A stretch of 64,000 nucleotides of DNA from Ornithodoros turicata (lineage: Eukaryota > Arthropoda > Arachnida > Ixodida > Argasidae). Below the pieces are notes generated by a model. The model was not told the origin of the DNA. It made no database searches and worked only from the letters and a program-made list of their open reading frames with translations. A program made the translations under genes and the position numbers. Shown here in pieces: positions 51,721 to 63,419 of the stretch. Every line of letters starts with the position of its first letter. Position 1 is the first letter of the stretch. The stretch is taken from positions 67,850,879 through 67,914,878 of the forward strand of contig NC_088201.1 in the NCBI RefSeq assembly GCF_037126465.1, in the 5' to 3' direction.

Positions 51721-51940
51721 ATACAACTTCACCGCATGACACGTTCGCAGACCGTCGCCATGACGAATGGCATCTTTCTCTTTCCTAATTTATTGAAAAT
51801 GGAAGACGTGCGCTTTTTCCTCGCAATTTGAATTAATCAATTGCCACAAGCAGACGTACGCTTCGCTCTCTCCTGAAATGAGAAGCGGTAACTGTACCGC
51901 TCACGCAGTGGTTGGCGAGCGTGGTATATGACCAAGAAAT
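51721..51940. mobile_element. Degraded MITE related to family B
   Basis: ACAACTTCACCGCATGACAC and CAGTGGTTGGCGAGCGTGG mark the two arms around TTGAATTAATCAATTGCC. Termini are lost. Confidence 0.45.
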
Positions 51941-52073
51941 GGGCAAAGGAAGCTTTTTTAGGAACGCTATATTTTGCATGGGTAAGAATGTGCATGCAAG
52001 TTCCGCAAAAATAGCACGGCGTTATTACTGGTTGCCACTCCAGGAAGCATGCACAGTTACCCCAAGATATGCA

Positions 52074-52170
52074 TTATTAAAAATGAACTTCACGGCTCCT
52101 AGCGAACCATCATCTCGAATGATATCGTTATCTGCCCCGATTTGTTGAAAACGGGAGACAGGACTTGGGG
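52074..52170. mobile_element. MITE family A, left half
   Basis: TTAAAAATGAACTTCACGG to AACGGGAGACAGG is the left arm. The right arm is found at 52705-52850. Confidence 0.65.
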
Positions 52171-52704
52171 ACAGTCAACCAAGGATCGAGTGCGCCAAGT
52201 GTTGTGTGTGTGTGGTCACCGCTGATCCCCGACACCGAGCATCACCTCCTCAGCTGACTCCGCCCGAGACGCATTACTTCGGACTCTGGACTCCACCGCC
52301 GACACAGCTAAGCTATCTAATTCCAATCATGTTCTGACGGACCTAATGTATGCCCTCAACCCATAATTCCACATGTTTAAAAGTTTGTTGACCATTGTCT
52401 AACTGCCCTTCTACGCATTGTTCCGATTTCACTCCTACTCAAATAGTGTTGTATAATTCAATACCTCTATAGTACCTGATATTTGTTTTGATTAAGTAAA
52501 TTGTTGTGTTATGAAGGTTACACCTGTGTTTGGCCTCCAGTTCATTCCGCTCCCGCTACTCCAGAAGTGCTCACTGCACCAGTCGACCGTCCAAAACTCA
52601 ATCTTTCTTTTGCGCACACAGTTGGGACTCTGTGAGAGTAGCATACGACCGTCAAAAAATTAAGTACTGTTTCTCGGGTCGCCCGAAGGTCCTGAGTTCC
52701 CTAG
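52171..52704. other. Segment separating the two MITE halves
   Basis: About 530 bp of sequence without coding capacity lies between the arms. It could be an inserted element (for example a solo LTR), but I see no clear ends or target duplication. Confidence 0.35.
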
Positions 52705-52850
52705 CTGTGTGTGACAATTATGAACAGCATAAGTGTCACAAAAAGGGCGTACGCCTCCCGTTTTTCAAAAATCGCATCAGATAACGATATTATTCGAGAT
52801 TATGATTGGCCAGGAGGACGCTATGCGGTGAAGTTCATTCCTAAGACTGT
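52705..52850. mobile_element. MITE family A, right half
   Basis: GTGACAATTATGAACAGCAT to CGGTGAAGTTCATTCCTAAG is the family A loop and right arm. It completes the left half at 52074. Confidence 0.65.
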
Positions 52851-52868
52851 GAGATTGTATTTCTTACG

Positions 52869-53075
52869 TCCTCGGTAGCTCAGTCGGTAACGTGCTGGCT
52901 TGCTGAGCTCAACATCGCGGGTTCGATCCCGGTGCGATAGCAATGCGGGTGAGGTAAACATTGCTTCCAGCACCGTGTGTCCGAGCTTTCCGGCGCGCGT
53001 CAAAAGAACCAGGTGGTCCAAATTATCCACAGTCCTACCCTGCGGCACGTGCGACATGTAGCCATACATACATAC
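52869..53075 (+). repeat. Second tRNA-derived SINE family
   Basis: The head CCTCGGTAGCTCAGTCGGTA with B box GGTTCGATCCC is closer to an intact tRNA than the other family. The body contains CACCGTGTGTCCGAGC and ATGTAGCCATACATACATAC. Confidence 0.7.
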
Positions 53076-53809
53076 AGGCAGACAAACCTTACGTGTAACA
53101 TCACAGCACCATTTTCAAGGGTGCAAAAACAATAGTATAGCTTAGTCCAGCTGCAGGGGGCATTCGAACGAGCAAAACTACAAAAAAATGAAGCAACTCA
53201 AAATAATTTCAATACTCCCAATTATTATTATTAATTTATTTCAATACAGACAGGCTCACCTTACAGGTAAATTAGTTCCCATTGTAATGACTAATGAGTG
53301 ACGCGCTTCCACGCAGAGCACTCCTGCTCCTAGAATGCTCGCGATCAGCGTACAGAAAAGCGCTGGTACGGCAGACGTCAAACTTTTCCTCAACGATGTA
53401 GGAAGTGCTCAAAAGTTATGAAAAAACTTTAGAGCTCCTAAATTTGTTTCCTTAAATTAAGAGAAATAAACACAGCTCTGCCCTACAGGATGTGAGTATC
53501 TTATTTCGCCACTTTCTTGCGCTGTCCAGAAACCACTTTGGGTTTGAAATCAACACTAGGATGAATATTTACTAAAGGCGGAACAACAAAAGTCAAAAGT
53601 GTATCATAATGAAGTTTACGCTGCTACAAATTAACCCCCCCCCCCCCCCCACTGCGCGCGCTCACACACAGGCACAGCCTCAGCACGTGAAATGTTCAGA
53701 GGTCAGCGGAGGTATAAAGGGGAGGGAGGTGCTGGAGTCGGCGGAAGAGTGTCTGAAGTAACTTAGTAAAGCGCTTCCGCCCGCGCCTCACAGAAGGCGG
53801 TCACATTAG
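53076..53809. other. Intergenic, simple repeats only
   Basis: It holds an ATT run near 53221-53240 and 16 C at 53635-53650. No domain was recognised. Confidence 0.4.
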
Positions 53810-53817
53810 GCAGAGGC

Positions 53818-54632
53818 CAGAGCCGTATATTAAAAGGGAGTCTGGCCATTGGGAGGAGTCACAAAAAGAGGCTCGACCTGTCAATCACAGTTTCGCTCCT
53901 CTGATTGGATTGCTTTTTACCAAGGGGGTCGCCATGACACCATACTGCCACCCAAAATGGCGACCAAAACAAACACAGTGAAGCGGGGATTTCGTGACAA
54001 AAAATTTTCACAGATTAACCTGATTTTACGCTGCAAATGTACATCCTAATATAAGTTTCTCGGAAATCAGTTTCATCTTATGCTCATCCATCGATATCTA
54101 ACTGAAAATAATACGTTTTGTCGACGTATTAGGCCTAGTGAAGACGGCGGTCACAACGAAACCATAAGAAAAACGGCGCTGTGCTGTACAATCTTATATT
54201 TAATTGCTGGATTTCATGGATATAAACACTCTTGCCTTTTATATTCAAACTATTCATGTAGATTTGTTTAAAAAACATACCGACGACAGAATCTGTCCCA
54301 GCAGGTGGTTCTGCCGGCAGTGATACAACGACGGAAGCAGACGACAGTTCCCGACGTGCCTTACGCTCCCTAGGTGGCGCACGTCAAATTTGCACCAAAA
54401 ATCCACTAGTTTTGCAGATTGCGTGAAGTATCCATTTCAATCCCATCCAATCCACTTGCCACCCAAAATGGCGCTGCCCATGTTGGATACGGGGACAAAT
54501 AGTGAGGATAGGTTGATTGATAGCGCCCCATATTTCAGACCTCTATTGGTCGCAAAGCTGAAAAAGTGGGTGGAGCTTCAGGTATAGGCATGACCCATTA
54601 ATGGCCAGACTCCCATTTAATATACGGCTCTG
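53818..54632. mobile_element. Non-autonomous hAT-like element, perfect 8-bp duplication
   Basis: The ends CAGAGCCGTATATTAAAAGG and, reversed, CAGAGCCGTATATTAAATGG match for 33 bp with one change. GCAGAGGC flanks both sides (53810-53817, 54633-54640). A related left end, CAGAGCCGTACACAGAGAG, occurs at 57808. Confidence 0.9.
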
Positions 54633-54640
54633 GCAGAGGC

Positions 54641-55205
54641 TAGGGAGCCTTCATGGTTTGCTGCGGCTTCTCCGCACATGGGGACGCACATGGAGGTAGA
54701 GGTGTGCGCCGACGCGCAGCCGCCGATGCAGAGGGATCAGCGCGGCGCCGTCGCCGATACTGCAAGAGCTAGCAGTGGCAAGAGCCCGTACACGTTCTTT
54801 GTATTGGTTAAATCCGAAATATAACTCTGCTTTTTCCGACAGTCGTCCATTCAGAGCATGCTGTCAATAATTTGTACTTAAAAGCTTCGAAACTTAGTGC
54901 TTGAAAGCCTATAAAACGACGGCATCGTGTTCACGCCGCACTTTTACATAACACTTACAGAAGCGGGACGGGGGCGGAGAAGGGTCACGCGAATAGAAGG
55001 AGATCGGCGTAGCGCCGCCGCCGCCGGCACAAAAACAGGAGGTACGCCGCCGACGACAAATTTCCCTCCGCTCACTAGAGGTGTGCACCGCCGCGCCGAA
55101 GCGCCGCCGCCGGAGGTCGGGGTCTCGCCTTCGCCGCCGTACCAAAACTGTCGGGGCGCCGCCGCCGCCGCCGCCGATGTTGAAAAATCGGCGCGGCTGT
55201 GTAAT
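54641..55205. repeat. GCC-rich repeat, copy 1
   Basis: Dense CGCCGCCGCC runs surround AGGTGTGCACCGCCGCGCC. A reverse-oriented copy with GCACACCTCTACCGC and GAGGCTCCCTAG ends at about 57807. Open frames on both strands reflect composition and not coding. Confidence 0.55.
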
Positions 55206-55367
55206 GTGCCCATTTTGATCCACTTTCTATAAACGAATATCTCCCATACCTAATATTTTGTTTGTTTTTCTTTCATCTTAGGTTCCAGGCTTCATTTGTG
55301 GTATTTTTAGCAGTGACAATTTCATCTCCTGATATGCTGTTTATGCTTTAGAGTTTCGTTTCATATA

Positions 55368-56317
55368 GCGAATTCGGGTGGTCATTTCGTAGCAAAACGG
55401 CCGAGTGCTCGGGAATTGCTAGGTCGGCGACCGAGCTGGATCACGTGACCGTTGCCACCCGAACATGATTGCTAGTAGCGTCCTCGATAAACTGCACCGG
55501 TGCGCCCCGGTGCGACCTGGTGCGGCTTGCCATCCTCGATAAACTGCACTGGTGCGCACTGAACGTCCTCGATTAAAGGAGTGCACCCGTTCAGTGCAGC
55601 ACTGAGTTGCCCCGAACTCACACCGAGAAAATCGGCCGAGCGACAGAGTGCAATCCCAAGAAGCATCGCGATTGCCGGAAGCACGGAGGAAGGCGGAAGC
55701 GGCAACAAGCCAGATGTAGCCGTGCAAGTAGCACCAGACAGTCATCGTCAGCATTGCATTCGATCGGTGCCGCTCGCCAGGTGCCTCTCGCTACGGGTCG
55801 CACAGCCTACGAGCCCCAACGAGCACAGATCTCTAGGTGGCGCATGCTAGTATCCATCAGATCCACCAGTGCAGTGCAGTTTCATGTTCGATAATGCCTC
55901 CGCCCAGGGCACCGCAAGTGTAGAGCGCCACGCACCACTGTGGTTTCGGGGCAATTCCGGAGCAAGTTTATCGAGGACGCTATAGGAATCTAGCGGTTTT
56001 AGGTACTTGGATCACGCTAGGGGCGTCGCGGTCGCAAATCTTCGAGTTTTGTCGTCTGCTAAACCACGTGATTTCAACATGCGGGCCAATGAGGGCACTC
56101 GCCACCGTTGCAGTGCGGATGTGACGACACCGGATACAGTTGAGCAATCTGCTGCTCGATCGTTTTCAGACCGGGCAAAAAAAGTGCTAGCTAGCAAATT
56201 CCGAGCGCTCGGAAAGCGCCACGCGAACATGCGAGATTTGCTTCATTTTGACCAAGCGAACATGACTGCTCGAGATCTGGCAAAAAAAGTTGCTCCGAAA
56301 TGACCACCCGAATTCGC
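55368..56317. mobile_element. Inverted-repeat element with a nested element
   Basis: The outer ends GCGAATTCGGGTGGTCATTT and its complement enclose about 950 bp. Inside, TAGCGTCCTCGATAAACT at 55476 and its complement ending 55982 bound a second element of about 507 bp. Neither has coding capacity, and the outer target duplication is unclear. Confidence 0.65.
55476..55982. mobile_element. Nested element inside 55368-56317
   Basis: The inverted ends are TAGCGTCCTCGATAAACT and AGTTT-ATCGAGGACGCTA read inward. A tandem CTCGATAAACTGCAC unit occurs twice near the left end. Confidence 0.6.
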
Positions 56318-57009
56318 CAATAGTCGACCCTGGAAGCACACAACTCCAGGAAAACTTGTCATTCAATTCTTGCAGGTTGTTTGCCGGTCATCCACCAATC
56401 CCATAGCACTGGTCATTATCCATATACAGGGTGTTTTGTTTTTTATTCGTCACAGAATTTTTGTTTAAAAAATAGCGGGACGAAATATATGCCGCTTTTG
56501 AATTGGTCATGCGAATATTATCTCGAAGAAAGTATGTAACTATAAGATCATTAATTACCTCAAATTCATTAATTCTTTAATTAAGGAATTTCGCGTAAAA
56601 ACGGGATAGCAGAACGGAAGATACTCATCGTTGAAAGCTATTCCATGTTTAAGAAATTCTTAAACGCGCACGTGTGTTGAAATATCCGACGCTGAATGTC
56701 GCTATGCAAATGAGCCGAAACAAGAAGTACGCCATTTCCGAGCGCAGAAATGACGCGACTTTCGCCTTATCTGGGTCGGAAAGCGGTCTATCTGACCAAC
56801 AGATTAGCGCCTACACCAATCAGCTCGATCGCTCCAAAGCACTTGGTCCTCTCACGTGGATTGCCCGTCGCTCTTTCTGCGCTCGAAAAGTGCGTAGCAA
56901 ATAGTGCATTTTGTGTGTGCCGGCGAAAAGCACACAGTCAGAGAGGGTGTTTTCAATAATGCGCGCGAAGCATGGCAGACTCAACTCACTCGTTCAGGAC
57001 AAGTTTATA
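56318..57009. other. Intergenic, possible element start
   Basis: ATACAGGGTGTTTTGTTTTT at about 56424 resembles a common arthropod transposon terminus, but no matching end is visible. No domain was recognised. Confidence 0.3.
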
Positions 57010-57167
57010 CTGTAAAACCCTTTAATTTCGCGAGACCTTAATTTTCGCGAATTTTGCGAATCGAGAAAATTCGAGGAACTCGTGGAGTGCGCGAAATTTA
57101 GTTGTTGCGAATATATCCCTACTCGATTCGCGAAAATTTAGGGCTGCGAAATTAAATGATTTTACAG
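57010..57167. mobile_element. Tc1/mariner-type MITE
   Basis: It begins CTGTAAAACCCTTTAATTTC and ends GAAATTAAATGATTTTACAG, flanked by TA on both sides. The interior is rich in TTCGCGAA-type motifs. Confidence 0.8.
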
Positions 57168-57554
57168 TATTTATTCATGATAACTACAGCCTCTGCAAAA
57201 ATACTGTTCAATGACGTGGTGGGTGCGCCTTATGTCATATCGTTTGCTAACGTTCGCATATTTATATGGTTTCCCAAAAAGAGCCACTGGATCAGTAGAC
57301 AGAGCCTTCACGCGTCGCCGTCCTGTGAACATTCGATCAGCACTCGCTATAACTGTTACGTGTAGTTGCCATTAAAGGGATGGCTCGTCGTTCTGATTAT
57401 CTAGCTATGTTGTTCTCTCCAGCGATTAACGCGCACTTAACGCGCCCAGTCGAAGTTCTTGGGCGACGACCTTCTTGAAGTGCTTTACTTCTCCTAATGT
57501 TCCTTTGTGCGTTCGGTTTTCTTTCATAATACTATCCAGTGCTGACGCACTTGT

Positions 57555-57807
57555 TTGGTGCAAGGTACAGTAAATACTGCCACCGTCGCGTTGACTATGA
57601 TGGAGAAAATACCCCCGCTCTTCGTGCGTCCCCGTTGGAGAAGAGAACATATTGACAGCCCACGGGGCGCACGCCGATATGACAGCATCGGCGTGACGCC
57701 GCTGACGCCGCCGCCGCCGGGCCTTCAACGTGCTCTACGCCGCCGCCGAAAAAAATGCCCACGGCGCACACCTCTACCGCTCACACCTCTACATGGAGGC
57801 TCCCTAG
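57555..57807 (-). repeat. GCC-rich repeat, copy 2
   Basis: ACGCCGCTGACGCCGCCGCC and CGGCGCACACCTCTACC form the reverse counterpart of 54641-55205, ending GGAGGCTCCCTAG before a hAT-like left end at 57808. Confidence 0.5.
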
Positions 57808-60800
57808 CAGAGCCGTACACAGAGAGAGTTTGGCCACCTTTTGATCTTTCGACGCTTCCTGGGCAGGGAGGTCGGACTCGCTCAAAAAAGCGTGACCACA
57901 AGGGGAGCTGCCATCCGTTGGTCATGGAAGGCCATGTGGAAGGCGTTGCTTTCTGTTGGCTGCTTCATTCCACTAAACTTTACGTGCTCGTTTTCCTAAA
58001 TTCATCACTTGCTATCTAAATTCGGCGTACTTTGTGGGTATCTCATACGTATTTGTTAAACAAATAAGCAGTGAATATTTTTCCACTACATCACTTGCTT
58101 GTGTGCTGTCGTTCGTTCGTCACCGTATTATCACGAAACTCGACAGACCAGAGCATGGAATGGCGGGTGGTTTCGTTTTTGCTCTTTCCGGTTGCCGTTG
58201 GTCCGCAGAGCAGCATGAAGATGACTGTTTACTGTGTGTATTCATCTTTGGATTATTGTTGTCTTCGGAAATACATGCCTACATTTGTTACGATGGGTAA
58301 CGATTTATTGATTTCGCTTGTAGAGCGTACAAACGCTACTTCAACACGTCATAGGCGGTAAACATGTTCCTCTGGGTTGGTGGAAAGCAAAGGCTTGACG
58401 GTGTCGCAGGTAATCTCATAGATAAAATATGATTTACGTTTGATATGTCAACGTTTACCTTGTGATTCCGATAGTAGTACTCAATTCTGCATGTATCACG
58501 TAGGTTCGTACGTACTCAACACAATTACACGGCTTGCCTCGCTTCCCACGCTGGACGCCGTTCCCCCCATCGGCTCGTTTCCCCGTTTGTAATCCCACGT
58601 GACTGCACAAAGTTGGCAACAAACGGAGCAGCTCCACTGTAGGTAGGGGGGCAGAAATTCGTCCACCAACACTGTCCATGACCAACGGATGGCTGCGCCC
58701 GGGCAGTCACGCTCGGGGATAGGAGAATCCCATTGACGACGCGCCAAGTACGTTCTCCAGAGTCTTCGTATATTAACTCTATGTTCCTGGGCGAAGCCTG
58801 TTTTGGCGTCAGAGCATGGAGGAAGGAAGCACAGGAGCGGTTCTTCCAAGTTTTTGCCATGGGGACGAGCGTGCCAGCCTCGCATTGCATTCTGGGATGC
58901 ATCTGTCTACCATGTGACCGCTCACCTGAACGAAAGAGCATGCGCAGGCCAGCTCCCAATGTAGATGACGGGAGTCGTCATTTCAGCTCAGACGCTCAGG
59001 TATCTGCCTTGTGATGCATGTGCTTCCAGTTTTATTTGTGTGTGTTCGGTAGTTTACACTTGGTTTACCCTTCTACTACACGACCGGTCACGGTATGCAG
59101 AACAAGCACGCAGGACTAGAAACATCATTCGTGGCAGCGACGTTTGTTTGACGACGTGGCCACGTTCTGTGTTTGTTGCTGAAGTACTGAAGACTGTTAC
59201 TGAAGACTTGTACACCAATGAAGGAAATCAGATGAATCTGTAGCATAGCGCCACCTTGCAAACGAACAATTCAATGACAAAAATGGCTAGCAAGCAAGCG
59301 AACTGGTGAAGATGATGCATTATGTAAAACCCCGAGACTAGGGAACACGAAAGGACAGACAATTCACGGATTCAGGAACGATTCAAGATGACTCTCTCAC
59401 AGACGGGGATTCGAAACAACCGATCAAGTACGTAAGTAGTACTATTAGGGATAGAAACTACAGCAACGCGAAATGCCGGCACCCCCGCCAGGGCAGCGCC
59501 ACCGTCGCGTCTGGTCCGTTCGCGTATTTTTTTCCGCGACCGGTGGGCGGCGCGAGGGTGGAGGGTTGTCCTCGCGCTTATCGGCGGGCGGCGTGTGGCC
59601 ACAGGGCTGCGTGCGCGCTTACCCTCGCACATTTTTCAGCCTGGGCCAACTTTCGTCATTTTTCCATCTGTGCTGACCTCAATCGTAATTTTTTTCCCGC
59701 TACAACAGGTGTGCAGTAGGCGGTTTACATGCAAATAATAGCCATACGCAAAAGTACAATTGAAAATATATTGAAGTCATTAGTGTCGGGAATTATGTTA
59801 TGAATCTGTGTGAAGGAGAAAAACCCAGCAAAAAAAACTGATGTAGAAGAAACACAATGTGATACACGTAACAAAGGTTATACTTATTACAGGCATGATG
59901 CAATAGCATTGAAGGGGTATCATACATCATACACAATATTTTTTTATTTGTGATAGACTTTTCAATTAAGCAAAAGGGGTAGCACATTTTAATCAAAGAA
60001 GATATTTTTAATCAATACAATTACAATCAAAATTGAAAGTTTTATTATAAAAAGTAACATTATTATACGTGAGCACCATAGCGGAGTTTTAATTACAAAG
60101 TTCTGACAGATGTACGTAACTTTAAGCACAACAGCTAATATTCCAATGCGGCACAATCAGATTCTTATGAAGTGATCGGTGGAGTTGGCTGAGGGCCTTC
60201 GTTTACCGTTGGGCATTTTACAACCTGGGCCGACTTCTCTCACGATTTTTTTTTTTCAGCGCGCGGTGGGTGGTGCGCGCGATGGGTGCTGTCCGGGAGC
60301 TTACCAGCGGTCCGAAGGGCTTGGCGTGCCCTTATCGAACCATCGAACACGTAAACAAGAGATACACAAAGGAAAAATAATTGAAAACATTCTATCAAAA
60401 CGAGAAACATGCACGGACTTAACACTAAATAGCAGAGAAACACTAAATGGCGCATATGCCATTGTGTAAACAACAGACACACGCAAGAAAATAATATCGA
60501 AACAAACTATCAAACAAGAAACATTACAAATTTAATAAATTGAAATGGAAGTAATCTATCTTTTGAACTATCATAAAATCATCCTTGCGACCTAATCTAG
60601 TCGAACAATATACAATTTTCGTCCTACTCAGGCACTATAAACATTACCTTGACAGAGGTATCCAACACCCGCAGTACAGCCAAGCTTTACACAGTACAGC
60701 CAATCTTTGCTACTTGAACCTTAGTGGGGGTCTTTCTCTCTCTATTTCCCTCTATATACAGCCCAAAGCGAGGAAAGCGAACGTCCTTTGTCAATCTATG

Positions 60801-60908
60801 GGGTGGGGAACTCTATCTCTCTTTCACATTTTTTCATCCAAACGGAAATATTCTTAGTACTGGTGTACAGAGACGAAATATTTTATTGATCAACTATCGC
60901 AAATGGAC
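57808..60908. other. Intergenic, no supported gene
   Basis: The stretch starts with a hAT-like left end (CAGAGCCGTACACAGAGAG). Two overlapping minus-strand frames at 58455-58959 have no recognisable domain. Short related GC-rich blocks occur at 59500-59640 and 60180-60330, both next to a CCTGGGCC[AG]AC motif, and look like fragments of one repeat. Between 59690 and 60130 the DNA is AT-rich. Confidence 0.4.
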
Positions 60909-61095
60909 TGTAGCAGCACTAGCTGCACCACCATCGCCTTTGGCCACATGACCCTTTTCTGGCCTGCCACCTCGCGCTTGCGAGATGCGAGCTAGTTAGT
61001 TCTTCTTCCACTCGAGCGACGGGCCAGAACGGGCAATAACATAGTCTGGTCCGACTTGACGCCTCTTGTCTCCTGGCCTCACTCGACTCGCGACA
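60909..61095 (+). repeat. LTR of a Ty3/gypsy-type element
   Basis: The stretch begins TGTAGCAGCACTAGC and ends CGCGACA, followed by ACTGGTGACCCGGACG. That last motif is the usual form of a primer-binding region directly after such LTRs in arthropods. No second LTR is present. Confidence 0.5.
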
Positions 61096-61113
61096 ACTGG
61101 TGACCCGGACGTG

Positions 61114-61437
61114 ATGGCCACTGGACCCCCTTCCGCTACTGGCCCTCTCCCAGGACCAGCGGGCCACTTTCCGCCAGTCCAGCAAGTCCCAGGACCTCAG
61201 CAACAGAACGTTGCGGTGCCCCCTATTGCGGCGCCCCTGTTGCCCCCACCTCAAGTTTCCGCCGTCCCTCTCAAGCTGCCGACGTTTTGGGCCGCCGATC
61301 CCGTCGTATGGTTCGGGCAAGCTGAGGCGCAATTCGCCCTTCGTCGCATCAGTGACCAGCTGACGAAGTTCTACCACGTCGTTGCCGCACTTTCCCCTAC
61401 TGATGCTTCCGAGGTGCGCGACTTGGTTGACTCCCCA
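61114..61437 (+). pseudogene. Ty3/gypsy gag N-terminal fragment
   Basis: The ATG lies 19 nt after the LTR. A proline-rich leader (GPPSATGPLPGPAGHFPP) leads to VSAVPLKLPTFWAADPVVWF and QAEAQFALRRISDQLTKFYH, the signature of gag in this group. The frame leaves the family after LVDSPPTQ, where another element starts, so only about 108 residues remain. Confidence 0.75.
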
Positions 61438-61439
61438 CC

Positions 61440-62100
61440 GACACAGTTCTGCCCAACACAACAATTAAGAATAGAGTAAATGTTTCATTGCCTATCCAGT
61501 TGGCATCATCCCTACAACAGAGAACAATCAAAAACATCAAAGGAGTCAAATCGGTGGTGCGCATTCCTTTCATCCAACGTATTTCATACGCTATTTGGAG
61601 GGTACTGTGCCCATCAGGCATTTCGACAGTGAGTTGAGTGAGTACATATGAAGTTGAACATGAAGTTGAGTGCATAGAATGTGATGCAACCTACATTGGC
61701 GAGATAGACAAAAGACGTGGGACAAGACTAAAAGAGCACACAAGGGATGTTGCCAGGGCTACTAGTGCTTAGCTTAACTAACCAAGACTGAATTAATCTA
61801 CCATTGCTGTTCTAAGGGACATATATTTTGATGGTGCAGTAACCTTTGCACATGACTAGCGATGGGGCCCTAGAAAGTTCTTAGAATCCTGCTTTATCAG
61901 GCGTGATGCTTCAGCCTGTAATACAAACCGTGGCCCCCTATCGGATGTGTATGATGCCCTCTTAGATAGGTTGATGTGCTCGTCTTTGGCCTTTGTTGTA
62001 CTGATGATGCCACCCGGATAGGCGACAAAACGTTTACGCTCTGTTTTTAATCGTTGTGTTGAGCGGTGTTTGCAGTAAAGGACGCTACATTATGAGGTCG
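61440..62100 (+). pseudogene. Second Penelope-like fragment (GIY-YIG end)
   Basis: VECIECDATYIGEIDKRRGT then RLKEHTRDVARAT is the GIY-YIG core. A later block reads RWGPRKFLESCFIRRDASAC and NTNRGPLSDVYDALLDR. Several stops break it. It belongs to a different Penelope lineage from 44431-48661. Confidence 0.7.
62001..62031 (+). ncRNA. Hammerhead-like core after the second Penelope fragment
   Basis: CTGATGA is intact, followed by TGCC, a loop and GGCG able to pair, then ACAAAACG where GAAACG is expected. The second strand of the core is therefore disrupted. Location and form fit the hammerhead motifs reported in Penelope elements. Confidence 0.35.
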
Positions 62101-63199
62101 TCACCCGGATTTTGGGATATATTTTCAAATAAAGTTGTTGTTTTACGAAGCTCAATACATTGCAGAAATCATTCTCACTGCCTATCATTTTGGGGGTGCC
62201 ATTCTTGCAGTCACATGAAGCACTGAAGGGCCAATTTAAAAAGTAAAGGCAGTCTGATTTATGTTCTTGCCGACATGGCACAGCGTATGTACGAGGTAGC
62301 TCCATTTCAGAAGCCTGAGAACACTCAACGCAATTAGTGTGCTAGCATCAGATATGGTGTACAGCATTACATATTTGCTTTTGCTAGGGCAACTAAGAAG
62401 GGTGGATAGAAAGGCAGTTACAACCTGTTTCCACAAAAGACACTCAAGATTCAATAGCAATTTCCTCCAAGAGAGCCAAGGCTTTTTCTAGATTTTTAGA
62501 ACATGGGTACCTGGTTATAAATAACAAGAATTCATCTACCAGAGGTCAGTGTTTCACACACCCTGCTTTCCATCAACACTATTAAAAGGTGTGACCCCCA
62601 AACCTGCACAAAATTCCTGGAGAGTCTTTACTGGACACTGTTGCTGTCCCTCTCACCAGCTGCTCTCTATGAACCTGATTAACAGTTCTGGATGCACTGC
62701 CTGAGCTAACTTCAGCATGCTTTCCCAACACGAATGGTAACTGCTATGAGGAGTGGTGTACTTACTGAAAGCAACATGAAATGCTGTACCTTGACAGGTA
62801 ATGCTGATATCCTTCTTAAGACCGTAGAGAGATGTTCCTTGCTCCCTTTATTCCAAATTGTACTATCAGATGCAAGCCCACTTGCCACCAAGCCAATGAG
62901 TTGTGCCTCACAGTCAGGGCAATCAAGGGAATCTATCACTGAGGCTCAGAAAAGCTGTTTTCCATCGGGATCTGATCCAGGACTGAGCCGTGAGTAGCCC
63001 CGTGAAAGCACCAGGGTTTCTTAGAATTTTAGATGTGCCAGCTTTTGTTTTCCTCCCCCTCCTTCTTTTTATGTAGTAGCTGATTACTTTAGCCTTGTAC
63101 TGCTTTGGGGATTGAAGATGTGGAGATGATGTAAGAGGTGGAACTAGGCTTTAGGCAAAATGAGGCAAAGTGTGACTATGTACAAATCTTCTGAGAATG
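62101..63199. other. Intergenic, unresolved open frames
   Basis: AATAAA at about 62126-62131 may end the Penelope fragment. The minus-strand frames at 62090-62460 and 62712-62939 look like parts of a transposon protein (LIALSVLRLLKWSYLVHTLC) but I cannot name it. Confidence 0.3.
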
Positions 63200-63355
63200 A
63201 TAACGAAAGGAAAGTTAGGTAGCAAGTGAGCTGTTGGTGACGATCCATGACTTGAAAACCCGAGGCGAGGTAGGGACGATAACAGACAAACACAAACACG
63301 GTCTCCGTGTTTGTCTGTTATCGTCCCTACCTCGTCTCGGGTTTTCAAGACATGG
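63200..63355. repeat. Palindromic insert between 14-bp direct repeats
   Basis: ATCTTCTGAGAATG occurs at 63186-63199 and 63356-63369. Between them, GATCCATGACTTGAAAACCC at 63242 starts an arm of 52 bp whose complement ends at 63358 with two mismatches. The arms enclose a 13-nt centre. Confidence 0.75.
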
Positions 63356-63419
63356 ATCTTCTGAGAATGTTTATGTATCATTCACACAAAGAGAGGATAG
63401 GTGTTACATCTTTTTCCGG

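Noticed and set aside
54909..55232. Long overlapping frames on both strands
   Set aside because: They are produced by GCC/GGC repeats that lack stop codons; there is no domain or splice context.
58455..58959. Two overlapping minus-strand frames of 129 and 144 codons
   Set aside because: No recognisable family, no splice signals and no promoter; overlapping frames in GC-rich DNA are expected by chance.
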